64,000 nucleotides of DNA. It comes from Mucidula mucida. Taxonomy: Eukaryota; Basidiomycota; Agaricomycetes; Agaricales; Physalacriaceae. Each line of letters opens with the position of its first letter. The stretch's first letter is position 1. The notes below the pieces were generated by a model. That model searched no databases. It was given only the letters and a program-made list of their open reading frames with translations, and was not told the DNA's origin. A program made the position numbers and the translations under genes. The stretch covers positions 55,669-119,668 of the forward strand of contig JADNYV010000109.1 of the NCBI GenBank assembly GCA_015501055.1, written 5' to 3'. This document shows, piece by piece, positions 1 to 13,370 of this stretch.

Positions 1-327
1 GTCCAATCACCCATATGCCCGTGAAAGTTAGTCCTTGAAAGTACCAGTAGGTCACCCATGCTGCGCCACGCAAAACCACGTTTGCAGGGAGAGCCCGAAT
101 ATAGGTCGCTACCGTGCAGAGGAACGTTGCAATTACCAAATCGCGAGCGAGATAAGAGCAACCCAATGCAGTGTTGCGCACAAAGAACTCTGGGGGTATA
201 GCCTCTCGAATTTTGGCAAGAGAATACGGGAGAGGCTGGAACACGGGGAGGGTGGACTTGTCCTGCCCGACGCCGGCGACTTGTTCGTCCCAGCAGTCGG
301 CTTGGTGGTAACAGTAGTGCTAGCCAT
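1..327 (-). CDS. Delta-12-type fatty acid desaturase, 5' part (cut by window edge)
   Basis: Start of a membrane fatty acid desaturase (FAD2 type) that introduces a double bond into an oleoyl chain in the ER; only the N-terminal part is present and the histidine boxes lie outside the window. Reading leftward from about 285, the frame encodes SLAKIREAIPPEFF, CSYLARDLVIATF and WVTYWYFQGLTFTGIW, which match the family's first region and membrane segment. The ATG at 327-325 opens a different frame (MASTTVTTKP...). To join the two, either one base is missing in the C-rich stretch near 276-290, or a 50-nt GT-AG intron (donor GTTACC just after codon 5) is removed. A TATATAAG lies at 363-370 on this strand, about 35 nt upstream of the ATG. 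It is divergent from a second desaturase at 664. Confidence 0.75.
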
Positions 328-663
328 GGGGAGGATTGAGGTGCATGTCCAGCGCTAGAGGACTTATATATGCATAAAGCCGATATGCTTTGTAAACTGG
401 CACCCCAGTCTGACGATAACCGTCTCCGGGACATTGAAAAAGCTTGCAAATCGAGATCTTTGAAGAGATCATCATGGACTTGAACAAGATGAGTTGCAAC
501 CCAAATCTGGGCGAAAATCCGGACCAAGTCCCCGGACACTCACGCGGAATCAAAATCACCGTTGACAGTCACGCTCATACTTTTCCTTACACTTGCATCT
601 CACTCCGGTCAATGTCTCCTTTAAAAAACGCATGGCGTCATGGACGTTTCCTCTACCTGACTG
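328..663. promoter_or_regulatory. Shared intergenic region of two divergent desaturases
   Basis: About 336 bp separate the start codons of the two divergently transcribed desaturase genes, so both promoters must lie here unless they overlap coding DNA. A TATA-like TATATAAG for the minus-strand gene is at 363-370. I see no equally clear TATA box for the plus-strand gene, only an AT-rich stretch near 620. Co-regulation is an inference from the layout. Confidence 0.45.
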
Positions 664-2188
664 ATGCGCGCCTTCAACCTCTTTGAGCTGGGAATCGACA
701 AGCACTGGTTCTCACTCAGCGACTCGCCAGAGTACCTTGAGCGGAAGAGGACTCCTTTTGTCGTACCCAACATCACCATTGCTGAGATTCGTCGCGCCGT
801 TCCGCCCGAGCTCTTCAAGAAAAGCACGTTCTGGGGCTTGTACTATGTTGCACGCGCTCTGATCTCTGCATACGTGGTTTATAAGCTCACTCTCTTCATC
901 CCACTCGCCGCTCCATATGTCGGCAGCGTTGGTGTATGGGTTTTATGGGCAACGTACTGGTGGACTCAAGGTCTTGTTCTTGCCGGATGGTGGTGCCTCT
1001 CACACGAGGCGGGACACGGTGGGTTGACCAACTCCAAGTTTGTGTTCATTGCTGGTGAATTGGTAGTCCCTAACCCTTTTGAAAGATGGCTCAATCACAT
1101 CCTCGGCTTCTGTCTGCACACGGCCATACTTGCGCCCTACTATGGTTGGCGTGAATCGCGTAAGTCAGTATTGATCATGAATCGTACCCAAATAACAGAC
1201 GATGACAGATCGAAAGCATCACAAAGCTACTATGAGCGTCGAACGCGAAGAGAACTTTGTTCCGCGTACGCGCTCGGAGTACAATCTTCAATCGCTCACG
1301 GAGGAAGACGAGGAACTGGAGGACGGCGAACAAGTCGGATACCTTCCCGCTGGCCGTAAGGTCGGTACTATCGACCCTCACGAGTTATTCTCAGACGCGC
1401 CGTTCTACAACTTGATCCGCATAGTTTGCATGCAAAGCATAGGATGGCAGACATACCTCTTCAGAAACTCGATGGGAAACTTGAAGGTGACTCTGCATTT
1501 CTTCACTCGCTTGTTCAGCACTTTGACGCGTCCCCGATGTTTCAGTACCCTCCGGGAACCGCCAACCACTTCCTGCCTTCTTCATCTCTGTTCAAACCCA
1601 AGCATCGCAATGGTATCCTTATTTCGGATATAGGTCTCATCACTATGTTATTCATACTAGGGCAATGGACTCGCCATGCAGGGATCGCAGCCTTCCTGAA
1701 GGTCTACTTCGTTCCATATATCCTAGCGAATCACCACATCGTCCTGCTTACCTACCTCCACCATTGCGGCGACTTGCCGTACTATCGAAGAAACGCGTGG
1801 ACATTTGTTCGTGGAGCCCTGTCTACTGAGGACCGGCCGCTCTACGGATGGATTGGGGTGGGTCTAAAGGCTCTGTCGCATGATATGATGGCTAATTTTC
1901 CTGTACTTCAAGAGAGCCGTCCTTCTAAATGTATCACATGACCACGTCGCACATCACCTCTTCTCCGATATTCCATTCTGGAATCAGCCATATGTGACGG
2001 AATGTATCAAGAAGGTGTTGCAAGAAAAGGGCGAATTTGGGGCGTACAACTACGATCGCACCAATTCTTTCCGTGCGCTGTACAGGACTTTCACGCAGTG
2101 CTGCTTCATTGAAGACGAAGGCGACGTTGTGTTCTACAAGAACAGAGATGGAGTCCCTGCCAGGCAGCTGGCTCCGATGAAGTCGTAA
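664..2188 (+). CDS. Delta-12-type fatty acid desaturase (FAD2-like)
   Basis: Integral-membrane, di-iron acyl desaturase of the FAD2/FAD3 type. Four exons fit without frame trouble: 664-1159, 1209-1486, 1546-1857 and 1913-2188, giving 453 residues, which is normal for the family. The introns are 49, 59 and 55 nt with GT-AG ends. All three histidine boxes are visible: HEAGH at residues 114-118, HRKHH spanning the first intron junction (the H codon is split c|at), and HVAHH near the C-terminus. The first box has Ala where plant FAD2 usually has Cys. The N-terminal SDSPEYLERKRTPF matches fungal delta-12 enzymes. A canonical AATAAA lies at 2260-2265. The exact start is less certain than the rest, since an upstream exon cannot be excluded. 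The gene is divergent from the partial paralogue at 1-327. Confidence 0.9.
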
Positions 2189-2265
2189 AGTATAGAGTTG
2201 TATGAAACAGTGATGATAGACTTTTGAAATGTAGCTTCTTGAAATAGAAATGTACGCTCAATAAA

Positions 2266-5114
2266 GACTGGTTCGAACATCAATTGAACATTGAACGCGA
2301 TTCGCCGCCGGCGCCAATCCATCATTCACAAGTCCGGCCAACAGCTTCGAATTCTGGTTCTTTGTGATAGAGACATATGGTGTCACACTTCTCTCATGAT
2401 TTGCTCGCCCTCTGAATCACCGGCGAGTCCACGGACTCTCGATGCCCAAATGTCGCCTCGAAAATTCTTACCCGCCCTTTCGAGAGCCGGTCAGTGAAAC
2501 GTAGGGCTACGACACCCAAGACATCCGACTCGGTCACTCGGCTGCTCGAATGTCGCGTCTTCAATTACCCCGGACATTGGGACAGCTCTTATCGGCTGCT
2601 CGCGATGACCTCGGTGGAACTCGAGTTTTCAGCGTAGGTCGGCTATGACGGCGTAGGAATTTGACTACTACTGATGATACGACTAATAGTTACAGTATGT
2701 TGACAGCATGGCGCTTTGAAAAGGGAGTGTTTGCATGAGTACTGCGGTCAATTCGGGAATCGGGGAGCTTGGATTTAGGCGACTCGGATACCTAAAAAGA
2801 CATGGGGAAATCAATCCGAAGTTCGAACAAGCAACATGGTCTTCTATATACAATCACGTGAAGCTGTGTCCTACACTCAGAGTCAGTGTGCATGCTTGGC
2901 CGAGGTCTCCTGCGCGAAAGGAACGGAGTCGTCTTCCCGGAAAGAATACATTCCCCAAGGTCATCAAATCTGATCCCGAAACATCTACGGATTGTCTTAC
3001 CGCGTCTTTTGCTAAAATCATCGTGGCTAAGAAAATGTCAAGACCGATCTTCATCATGACAGGATTGACGAGCTCCTAGCGCATACTCCCAAGTAGATAC
3101 GGCTAGACGTTTCATGGCCAGGGAGACCGTGGCAGGAAAGATGAGCTACCAGTGATGATCAGTCAGTTGCGCACATTTTCGTGCCACGACGCAGAATGCT
3201 GTTAGGTCTGGAGGGCTTAGTGCCCAGAAATGCCGTAACTCAAAGTGCCGCAACAGGGTTGACCACTGCCATTTTCATAGCGACTTTAATGACTCGGAAA
3301 GGCTGGCTCTGAATGTCGATGGCGCCCTGCTCTGGGCGTTAGAGAGGCCATAACATCGCGAAGATCTGCCAGTCGAGTCCTTGAAAGCCAAGTCAAATGT
3401 GCCTAATCAATGTTCTCTGCTCCACGACTTCTTTGACACGAGTACACAAATGCAGGGCTTGGGCAGCGTCAGAGTGAATAGGCCCACATGGGCAAAATCA
3501 CTAGAACTACACCGATCTCAGTATTGAGAAGATGATTAAATGTCCGAATGACTCACTTGAGGTACCATGATTGAAGACACCCGGAAGCTCCGCACGACCC
3601 GTAGGATATACACAAGCAGCGATATCCCCCCCCCCATCGCATGCTGATTATCAGATTGACTAGCTTCAATTACCGCGCGGCACGAGGGTAGGCTCTCTGA
3701 GACCAAGGGCGCTATCCGAGACGACCATGATCATCAGTCCAGTAATCTAGGTCCCAAAATGGGCTGAAATCATACTGTGGCGTGTTGGCAGAATCGTTAT
3801 TGATATGATACTGCAGTCATTCGCGGGACCTGAAGAATTCTGACTGCGCAGCTGACTGCCATGCCAAAAACAAAAGGCGAAATAGGTTTGAGGAGTACCA
3901 CAGGACACGTAGTAGACCATAAATAGACCGCGCCGAGCGCCTTGGAGAAACTCGAACGGAGATTATACCAACCAAATGGTAACCCAAGGGCCAGCAGGCA
4001 ACAGGCTAGGTTCAACCAGCCTCCAGTAACGTCCTACGTATCGTAGCAGGTCACAGATTGTCGAAGACCAATGACACCGCTACGAAAGAGATATTCGCTT
4101 ACTATTCGTGAGGCATCTCAAAAGACGGAACAGTTGTCAGGATGTTTCCTATTGACAGATTAATGCGACCCAATAGCATCTGGCATAGACAGATATCACC
4201 CCATCACAGATCCCGTCGCTAATTGGAGTAAGGAAATGCTTCGCGCGCGACCATCTGTTAATTATCGAAGAGGTAGGGCACTGCTATACACATTCTGAAT
4301 TTCTTTGACTGGGCGTACCTCACAGTTGGCAGGCGACAGGCATTATTCGACGCACAGTGCGAAGAACCGTTACCTTGAGTAACATCCCGCGAACATACCT
4401 ATAACTGTGCAACAGGTTCGAGCCAGTCGTCCGGCGTAGACCGATGGCATACATTTCGTGTACCATCCGAGGTTGCAGAAACTGTACCACGAGGTAGCGG
4501 ACCGAACCTAGCCTTTCGCTTGAGGAAAGTCAATTGGTGTTTGCGAACGTGTAATAAACGTGTTTTGCATGTTGTTGCCCAGTCTGATGTGCCGTGTGGT
4601 ATCTGTCCATGTGAGGAAATACTCGGTGGAACCACATTCTCTTACTAGATGCGAGTTGACGGCATGAACATTCAATAGACAGAAGTACTCACCGTAAATC
4701 ATCGTCAGACTCACAGCGAATCAAAATTCATCATCATCTGAAGGATACATCGTCTCCAGGACAAGAACGAGGTCATCTATATGTCTATTCAGAGATTGGG
4801 CATACCTTGCAAGACAACTCTGATTCCAAAAAATGCCCGGAACGCGTGGTAGTTAATAATCCTGTAACAATTGATGGTCATTGAAAACGTTGCGGGGCCA
4901 TACAATTCGAGTGGGTTTAAAAACCTGGAGTAATGATCGTTGATCATAAAGAACCCTACCACTCTGTCAGACCTCGGCGACAAGCGGCATCATTAGGAAC
5001 GGGACGTTTACTCAGTACTGTGGAAGAAAGCAAAATATTAATCGTGGTTGAGATACAGAGCATTCCAAACCCACGAATCGCGACGCAACATTAAGAATAT
5101 CGAAAAAAAAACCC
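2266..5114. other. No supportable gene (2.8 kb)
   Basis: Only short ORFs occur. On the minus strand between 4983 and 3797 there are several splice-like sites (donors GTATGC near 4797 and GTGAGT near 4691) next to hydrophobic reading-frame pieces. This could be a many-exon membrane protein or its remnant, but I could not join the pieces into one frame. A run of ten C lies at 3626-3635. Confidence 0.4.
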
Positions 5115-7037
5115 TCAAAGTTCTTCCGTAAACTTGCTCTCGACCGCTGGTTTCGTCCCGTCTTCGTGTCCGTGTGGAAGGTGACCCTCTGGTGCTTTCT
5201 CCATCTGCCTCTTACTCGGACGTCTCCCGATATCAGCACCCTCTTTCTTGTCAACCTAATGACGGGCCAAGTTAGAAGACAGTGTTGTAGAGTTTCATGA
5301 AGACTCACCGGGTACCCATTCTTATCAACAAGCTCGTGGTGAGGTGGGTGGGTGTAGCTTGGTGGCTCCTCGGTCTCACCAGCGTCCTCAAAATCGTCTT
5401 CCATTTCTTCTTCGACACTGCTCCCTCTTCTTCCTCGCTTTCCTCCTCTTCGCTAACATATCCGGCTGCTCGTACGGCAGCAGCGACTGGACCACTTCGT
5501 TCCATCTGCTCGCTTGCAACGAGGTATCGGGCGCATAACATCCGAATGTCGTTCCACCACTCCATCATGTCCTCTCTACTCCTCGATCGGAAACTCCACG
5601 CATGGTCGCTTCCTCCAAGTCGTGCTCGGATGCTGCCCGTTTTCGTTGTGCCTAGGCCATCTGTCCTGCCTTCAATATGGAATTTGTGACTCTTACTCTT
5701 GTTGGAACTCGGAGGACCTAAAGTGCAAGCTGGCAAGAACAGGGAAAACATTGGTGTCAGTGCTTCTCTCTCGTCAGAGCTGACGTATTCGTGTAAGAAG
5801 CTGTAAGCGTACATGAGGCCAAAGAAAAAGCGATGATGAGGAAAAGCCTCACCCAGCGGGGGTTAGAACAAAATAACTTTCCCGGTATGTTCTCGTAAAC
5901 CTCTTCTTTCGTTCCATAAGGCCAGTATGGACAGGAAGTACACTGGAGTCATCTTTGCTCGGGTACATAATGGTTTCGGGGTTTCTGAGAGGGGTCTCTG
6001 GATCCAAGAGATGATCGCTTCTGGCGCTAAAGGTAAGCCATTCCCGATCTGGAGCCAACTCTGCCATTTGACCGCCGAGGACGCGCCATGTGTCTTGAAC
6101 ACTGGCGCTCATACGAGACTGCCACTCATCGAATGTTTGCCACGCGCTTTGAATAGCCCGAACGATGCCTTCCTCGAAATGAGCACTATTCTGTTGCATT
6201 ATGATGATGCTCTTCTGTAAAAGGTTCTCTTCGTGGACCTGCTTCGTCAGTTGACGCATAACGGCGCATTTGTGACGTATCTAAACAACGAGCACTGAGC
6301 CGCGAATAATCCTGGATGGGGAGACTTACGGATCGGTCTTGGAAGTGACGCTCATGGGGGTTTCGTGAATGTGGATATGCTGTTCGACAAATCGGCAATC
6401 AATTTGGTAGACAGTTCCCGTTCCTTGGCCACGGAGGTGGCCAATTTTCCGGTGTCATTTTGCACGTTCTGTCGATTTGTCAGAACGTGCCATAAAGTCA
6501 GACGGACTCATCGCACCTTGATATGAGCCTTGATCTCTGTTCTTAACTTTTGAAGGTGTTGCACAATCGAGCTGTCAATCGTCCGACCCAGATTAGCGTG
6601 CTGGTCGGCGATGACGCGTGTCTTGTCTCTGATGGAGTAGAAGATATCCTGCACGTATAGTGAGCGTATTGTCCAGCAAGATAAGTAGGACATACCTGTA
6701 TACCGTCTTCACCTAGGAACTGGTTCCCGGCGCGGAAAGGAACTTGAATGACAGCTCCCAGCTTCGTCATCTCCTTGGCCGTATTATTCTCAATATCTGC
6801 GACGCCCTACAGCTGTAAGTGCGATGCCTGACGCAGAAGGGCAGGACATACCTCGAAATAGGCGATGAGCTGCTTGACAATGGCCTTCCAAGCCACGAAG
6901 CGCTCGATAAGTATGTCGCTCGGTCGCAAGTCATGAGGCGCTACATTCTTCTTGATGAGACTTTGGTTCCGTGAAATCGTCGACGCGCGGGATATGCTCG
7001 TCGCCCGCGAAACGGACTTGAATTCACTGGAATTCAT
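5115..7037 (-). CDS. SLM1/SLM2-type BAR-like plus PH domain protein (two apparent 1-base frameshifts)
   Basis: Homologue of yeast Slm1/Slm2, PI(4,5)P2- and TORC2-binding proteins at plasma-membrane eisosomes that act in actin and sphingolipid signalling. Starting at MNSSEFKSVSR (7037), the exons encode a BAR-like region (DLRPSDILIERFVAWK; FRAGNQFLGEDGIQ; DIFYSIRDKTRVIADQHANL; QNSAHFEEGIVRAIQSAWQT). A PH domain follows (RESYFVLTPAGFLHEYVSS ... REDMMEWWNDIR). The acidic tail ends in PPSYTHPPHHELVDKNGYP and an exon closing with FTEEL and a stop at 5117-5115. Introns are short and GT-AG. Two places need one extra base: about 6262-6266, between the DPYVTNA and VMRQLTKQ segments, and the CCC at 5423-5425, before the conserved tail. 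Both sides of each break are conserved, so the gene may be intact in reality. The start could lie at 7136 instead. Confidence 0.82.
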
Positions 7038-7255
7038 GGAGGGAATCCAGAAAGTAGATGGTGGTAAGACGCAAACCGGAGCGGAGTGTCTGCAAGCAGC
7101 GGTGACATCACCGGGTAACATATGGTACGCGTTCAAAAAGGCGCGTAATTGAGATGAAAATGGCCCGGTCCATTATGTCGCTTTCCACTAAGCTGTACGG
7201 TAATAAAATATGGTATCACACACCAGCACTCAATAACTAATTGATATAAAAGGTA

Positions 7256-9466
<2,211 letters not shown>

Positions 9467-9826
9467 CTATGCCCCCAGATTGATATCGGGCAGTCGCAGT
9501 AGCTTGGTCTCCAGGACAAGGGATTGAAAACCAAGTCCGCCACTCTGACTGAACATCTTGGCAATGGCGCGTTCGTGCTCGACGACGCGATACCTAAAAC
9601 CAACAAGATGAACCTATCATGTATGGGCGTTCAACGTTCAACCCCTTTGTGGTAACCGTGCACAGTGAACATACGTACTCTCGAACCTCCTGTCTAACGC
9701 GGTCTCGAAGCTCTGGGAGAAACGGATCTTTGTGGCATCACAGCTCGTATGCGGGACTAGAATCGTCATGTTATAGCCGCGTAATTGGGGAATAGTAGTA
9801 GTACGAGTGAAATTATACCTCTTCAT
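9467..9826 (-). CDS. Small two-exon protein of unknown function (92 residues)
   Basis: I do not recognise this protein. The ATG at 9826 opens MKRYNFTRTTTIPQLRGYN; exon 1 ends at 9675 on a strong GTATGT donor in phase 2, and exon 2 runs from 9593 to the TAG at 9469-9467. The join gives RRFESTYRVVEHERAIAK and a C-terminal LETKLLRLPDINLGA. The intron is 81 nt, longer than its neighbours. The exon-2 stretch looks helical and charged. There is no signal peptide or membrane segment. The clean splice phase and protein-like composition are the only support; it could also be the end of a larger gene whose upstream exons I missed. The divergent Nudix gene begins about 110 bp to the right. Confidence 0.5.
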
Positions 9827-9933
9827 CTACGTGACCGTTCATGTAACGTCACACTTCTGAAGTTGTACCGCGACCATGTCAACGAGATGTTTGTTTTCTT
9901 TCCAAATAGAGGATCAATGAACGACTGTTGACT

Positions 9934-10703
9934 ATGTCTGTCTTAGTTCTGATTCCAGTCGCCGCGGCTAGTGGCGCTATCGGCCTTCTCGTTGCTCAGT
10001 GGGCGTACAACAACTTCTGGAACATATCACGTATGCCTGTGCGCTTCTTCATTAACCGGTACTTACTTACGTGCTGAGTAGATTCGAGATATCCCAAACA
10101 AACCCAACATTCTTCCAAAGAATTCGTCCTTGCTGCTGGTGCTGTCGCGTTCTTCATCAGAGGAAAGTCACCCCTTAAAGTATGTCTTGTCCACTACACC
10201 AAAAATCGGGACGAATGGCTGCTGGCCAAAGGTCGTAAAGACGAAGGCGAGGATCTAGCTGCTACTGCTATTCGTGAAACCTTGGAAGAAACTGGCTATC
10301 CATGCAGTCTCTTGGCAATTCCCGAATTACCCACGCGCGCCACCATTCCATCTTCTGTCGCTGGTTTGGCGCACCAGAATGATACTCCAAGAATTGCTTC
10401 AAACAGCACAGAACCTTTCTGTATCACCATCAGACCTCTGAAGGCGCGGAATAACGTGAAGCTGATATTCTGGTATGTGGCATGATAGAGGAACCTGAAG
10501 GAGCAACAGCAGGTCCGAGAGTGGGAACACACATGCATGCGGAGGGTTTTGAGGAGTCTGGTCTTTTCGAACTCGACGACGCGATGGAGTTGCTCACTTT
10601 TGACTCTGACAAGCGCCTTCTTTGTCAGGCAGCCCTGTATGCTCGACAGGCTCACGAATCAGCGCTTGAATTGGATTCAGCGAGCACAGGGACCAGGGAA
10701 TGA
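9934..10703 (+). CDS. Nudix hydrolase with N-terminal membrane segment (apparent 1-base frameshift)
   Basis: Nudix-family pyrophosphohydrolase acting on a nucleoside diphosphate linked to another moiety; the substrate cannot be told from sequence. Exon 1 (9934-10030) encodes a hydrophobic N-terminus (VLVLIPVAASGAIGLLVAQW), a likely membrane anchor or signal. The 51-nt intron 10031-10081 splits a His codon. Exon 2 carries a perfect Nudix box, GRKDEGEDLAATAIRETLEE plus TGY, matching GX5EX7REUXEEXGU. After LIFWYVA the frame hits TGA at 10482-10484. In the next frame the expected C-terminal part continues (IEEPEGATAGPRVGTHMHAE ... LLTFDSDKRLLCQAA) to a stop at 10701-10703. One missing base near 10480 explains this. 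A truncated protein ending at the TGA would still hold the catalytic box. Confidence 0.8.
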
Positions 10704-11282
10704 ATGTGGGATTGATCTTTGATTCATCACGGTGTTTTCTAAAACGAGTCAATCCAGCGCATTCGTCTCAGCTCAGTAGGTTCTCGGCAAACGATCCTAT
10801 GTTTTAGCATGGTCTTTCTATATCGAATTGATTGGCCTGAGGCCTCATTCTAGAGTGACACTGAGACACCACGAAGACAAATCCTGATATTCTTCCGCGC
10901 CGGCACATTTCAAACTTGCGCGAAGACGCGAAGACCATAATTAACATCCGCTCGCGTGTTAATCTGCATATGGTACCATTCGCACATCAATGCGTCAGTG
11001 TTTCGTGTACACTTGCAACTGAGAATAAACTCAGGGAATCACTTCACCGTATGCTGCAAGCTGTCGAAGCGAGAATAGTACGACTTGCACCACGTGTGTG
11101 GTGGATCATACCTTGTGGACTTGAACTTGTTATCATGAATGAAAGGAATGTGAATGCAAGATATGCTCGTGGTAGGTATGCAGTACAATAGGTTCTATGT
11201 CGTTTCGAAATGCATAAGAAAAAAGACAACAACAAGACGATAATATGGCTATAAATAAGACAGTGAAGGAAAGCGTACAATA
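10704..11282. other. Intergenic, nothing recognised
   Basis: About 580 bp between the 3' ends of the Nudix and ammonium transporter genes. Short ORFs only; it presumably contains the two 3' UTRs. Confidence 0.4.
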
Positions 11283-13086
11283 TCAATGCCCACTTGAGCT
11301 ACGCTCCTTCAAGTATTGACTTTCAGGATCTCGCTGTTCGGAGACGGCGGAAGTGAAGGGAACATCGAAACCGACATAATCGTAAGCGAACTCGCCCATA
11401 TCAGACTCGTCGATGCCAGCTGCTTCGACTTCCTCCGATACGCGTAGGCGAAGTCCAGGAATGTAATGCATGATCCACAGAATGAGAGTCTAGGACTGAT
11501 TAGGAGTAATACTTGGACACGACACGCTACTCACAGTCATAGCAAAAGAGTAACCTAGGCCGGCAGCCGAGTCAGCAATGTGCCATGCAAGCTGTACCCA
11601 GTGGCGGTCTAACCATCCACCGGGTATTTCGGTGAACCCATCGAAATGTGCTACGCTTTTCTGGGCGAACAGGGCTGTCAGAATGTTTCCGACGACTCCT
11701 CCAACACCATGCGATGCGAATACCTGTAGTAAAGGAGGTCAGATAAAGACTTTCACATAGGTGAGAAAGAAAGTACATCGAGCGAATCGTCGTAGCCAGC
11801 GAAGAACTTGATTTGGGTGGCGAAGTTGCAGACGGTGCCAGCCATGAAGCCGAAGAGCACCGCAGCGGCTGGTAACATGCGTAAACTTTCTATAGATAAG
11901 ACTGGGAAATAGACAACTCACGGGAACCAACGAAACCGGACCCTGGTGTGATAGCTACTAGTCCTGCTATAGCACCGGAGCAGAACCCAACAGCTGACCA
12001 TTTTCTCTCAATACGATAATCCTGAGGGATGACTGTTAATGGTGTTCGATCTCTCGGATGTCAAGCATACCCAAAGCATCCAAGTCAGACCGCCAACACT
12101 TGCCGCTAAATTAGTGACAATGCAAGCTTGGGCTGCGCGCATGTTTGCGGCCAAAGCCGAACCTCCATTGAATCCGAACCAACCAAACCACAGGAACAGT
12201 GTCCCAATGACCACGTAAGTCGTGTTGTGGGGTTTATAGGCCAAAGCTTCCGTTCCGTAGCCGCGGCGCTTGCCAAGGTAGATAGATATGGCTAAGGCGG
12301 CAGTTCCTGAAGAGATATGCACGGGAGTGCCCCCAGCGAAATCCAAGCCGCCAAGAACGAATGACCAGCCGTTCGAGTTCCACGTCCAACATGCAATCGG
12401 ATCGTAGACGAGCGTAGACCACGCGAAGACGAAAGCGAGCATTGGTCCCAGATGTGCGCGTTCGGCAAAGCCACCAATCGCGAGCATGGGACTTTTAACC
12501 CAGATCAGTTAAACATCAATAAGCAGAGTGTAGACGTACGTGATGATAGCGAACATGAGTTGGTAAACACAGAACACTATGGATGGTATCTTGCTGCTTC
12601 CGATTGAGGGCTGTTCCAGGACGCCTTTGAGGCCGAAGTGTTCTGTAACGAGCTTAGCACGAGAATAAAAGTCAGTAGGAAAGAACATACTCAAATTGCC
12701 AATGAATTTGCTTCCAGTGTCACTGAACGTCAGAGAGAAACCCCAGAAGAACCACTGGAAGGAGACGACAGCTATGGTCATCATGCTCAGATATATCATG
12801 GAGAGAGCATTTTTCCGCCTGTATAGTTGTGAGCTGCAAGTTTTCACAACGGGGAAGTTCGGTAAACGCGCCTCAGGAGACCAGAATAGAAGAATCCAAC
12901 TCCTGGCACCATTATCCACACGAGAGCGGTAGACGCCAAAACCCAAGCAATATCGCCCGGGTTGTAGACAACTATTTCTCCTGCATTATCAACCTGCAGG
13001 CTCCCCGCTGCACAGAGATCAATGGTCAGTAGCAATACGAGGGAGTCACAAAGATACTTACAATCATCATAAGCTACTTCGACCAT
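11283..13086 (-). CDS. Ammonium transporter, AMT/MEP/Rh family (copy 1)
   Basis: Plasma-membrane ammonium permease of about 11 membrane helices. Exons can be chained without a frame break from ATG 13086 to TGA 11285-11283. Family signatures: LASTALVWIMVPGVGFFYSG, FAGGTPVHISSGTAALAIS with the first conduction His, YKPHNTTYVVIGTLFLWFGW, GFNGGSALAANMRA and VFASHGVGGVVGN with the second His. The cytoplasmic tail has ESDMGEFAYDYVG, also seen in copy 2. At least seven short introns fit. One lies between LLR and RKNAL; the only donor that keeps frame is AG|GCGCGT, so it would be a GC-AG intron of 53 nt. A GATAAG at 13261-13266 lies 174 bp upstream, consistent with GATA-factor nitrogen control. The paralogue lies at 31613-33344. 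Confidence 0.93.
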
Positions 13087-13370
13087 CTTCGCAGAGGATC
13101 GGGAAAGGAAACGGGCAGCAAAGATGGAGTACGAAAGCAGGTGCCCAGGTTATTATATACGCGGCATTCCGAGCGCAGATACAGCTGTGAATCAAATTCC
13201 CATCCCTCCGGTGATTGATAGGCCACTGCATCAACCCGACGTAGTTTGACAATATGGCAAGATAAGTGCAAGAACTCTTTCCCACGCCTAGCAAACGAAC
13301 GAACCACCTTCCTTTTTAGGCCGACCAACCTCGCACGACGACGTTCAAAGGGAGGATCCTCGCCGAGGCT
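13087..13370. promoter_or_regulatory. Upstream region of ammonium transporter copy 1 with GATA sites
   Basis: Contains GATAAG at 13261-13266 and GATAGG at 13217-13222, possible targets of fungal nitrogen GATA factors (AreA/Nit2 type). Copy 2 of the transporter also has both hexamers upstream of its ATG. Function is inferred from the gene family, not shown. Confidence 0.4.

Noticed and set aside
1426..1545. A 32-nt intron (1487-1518) in the desaturase
   Set aside because: The 59-nt choice with acceptor TTTCAG at 1545 is of normal size and aligns better with the family (GNLKYPPGTANHF).
4410..4430. tRNA-like GGTTCGAGCC
   Set aside because: Looks like a T-arm by chance; no acceptor stem, D-arm or anticodon arm fits around it. 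The same holds for similar GTTCGA strings at 2270 and 42832.
10916..11191. 91-residue ORF between Nudix and AMT genes
   Set aside because: No domain, low protein-like character, and it overlaps another open frame on the opposite strand; probably chance.
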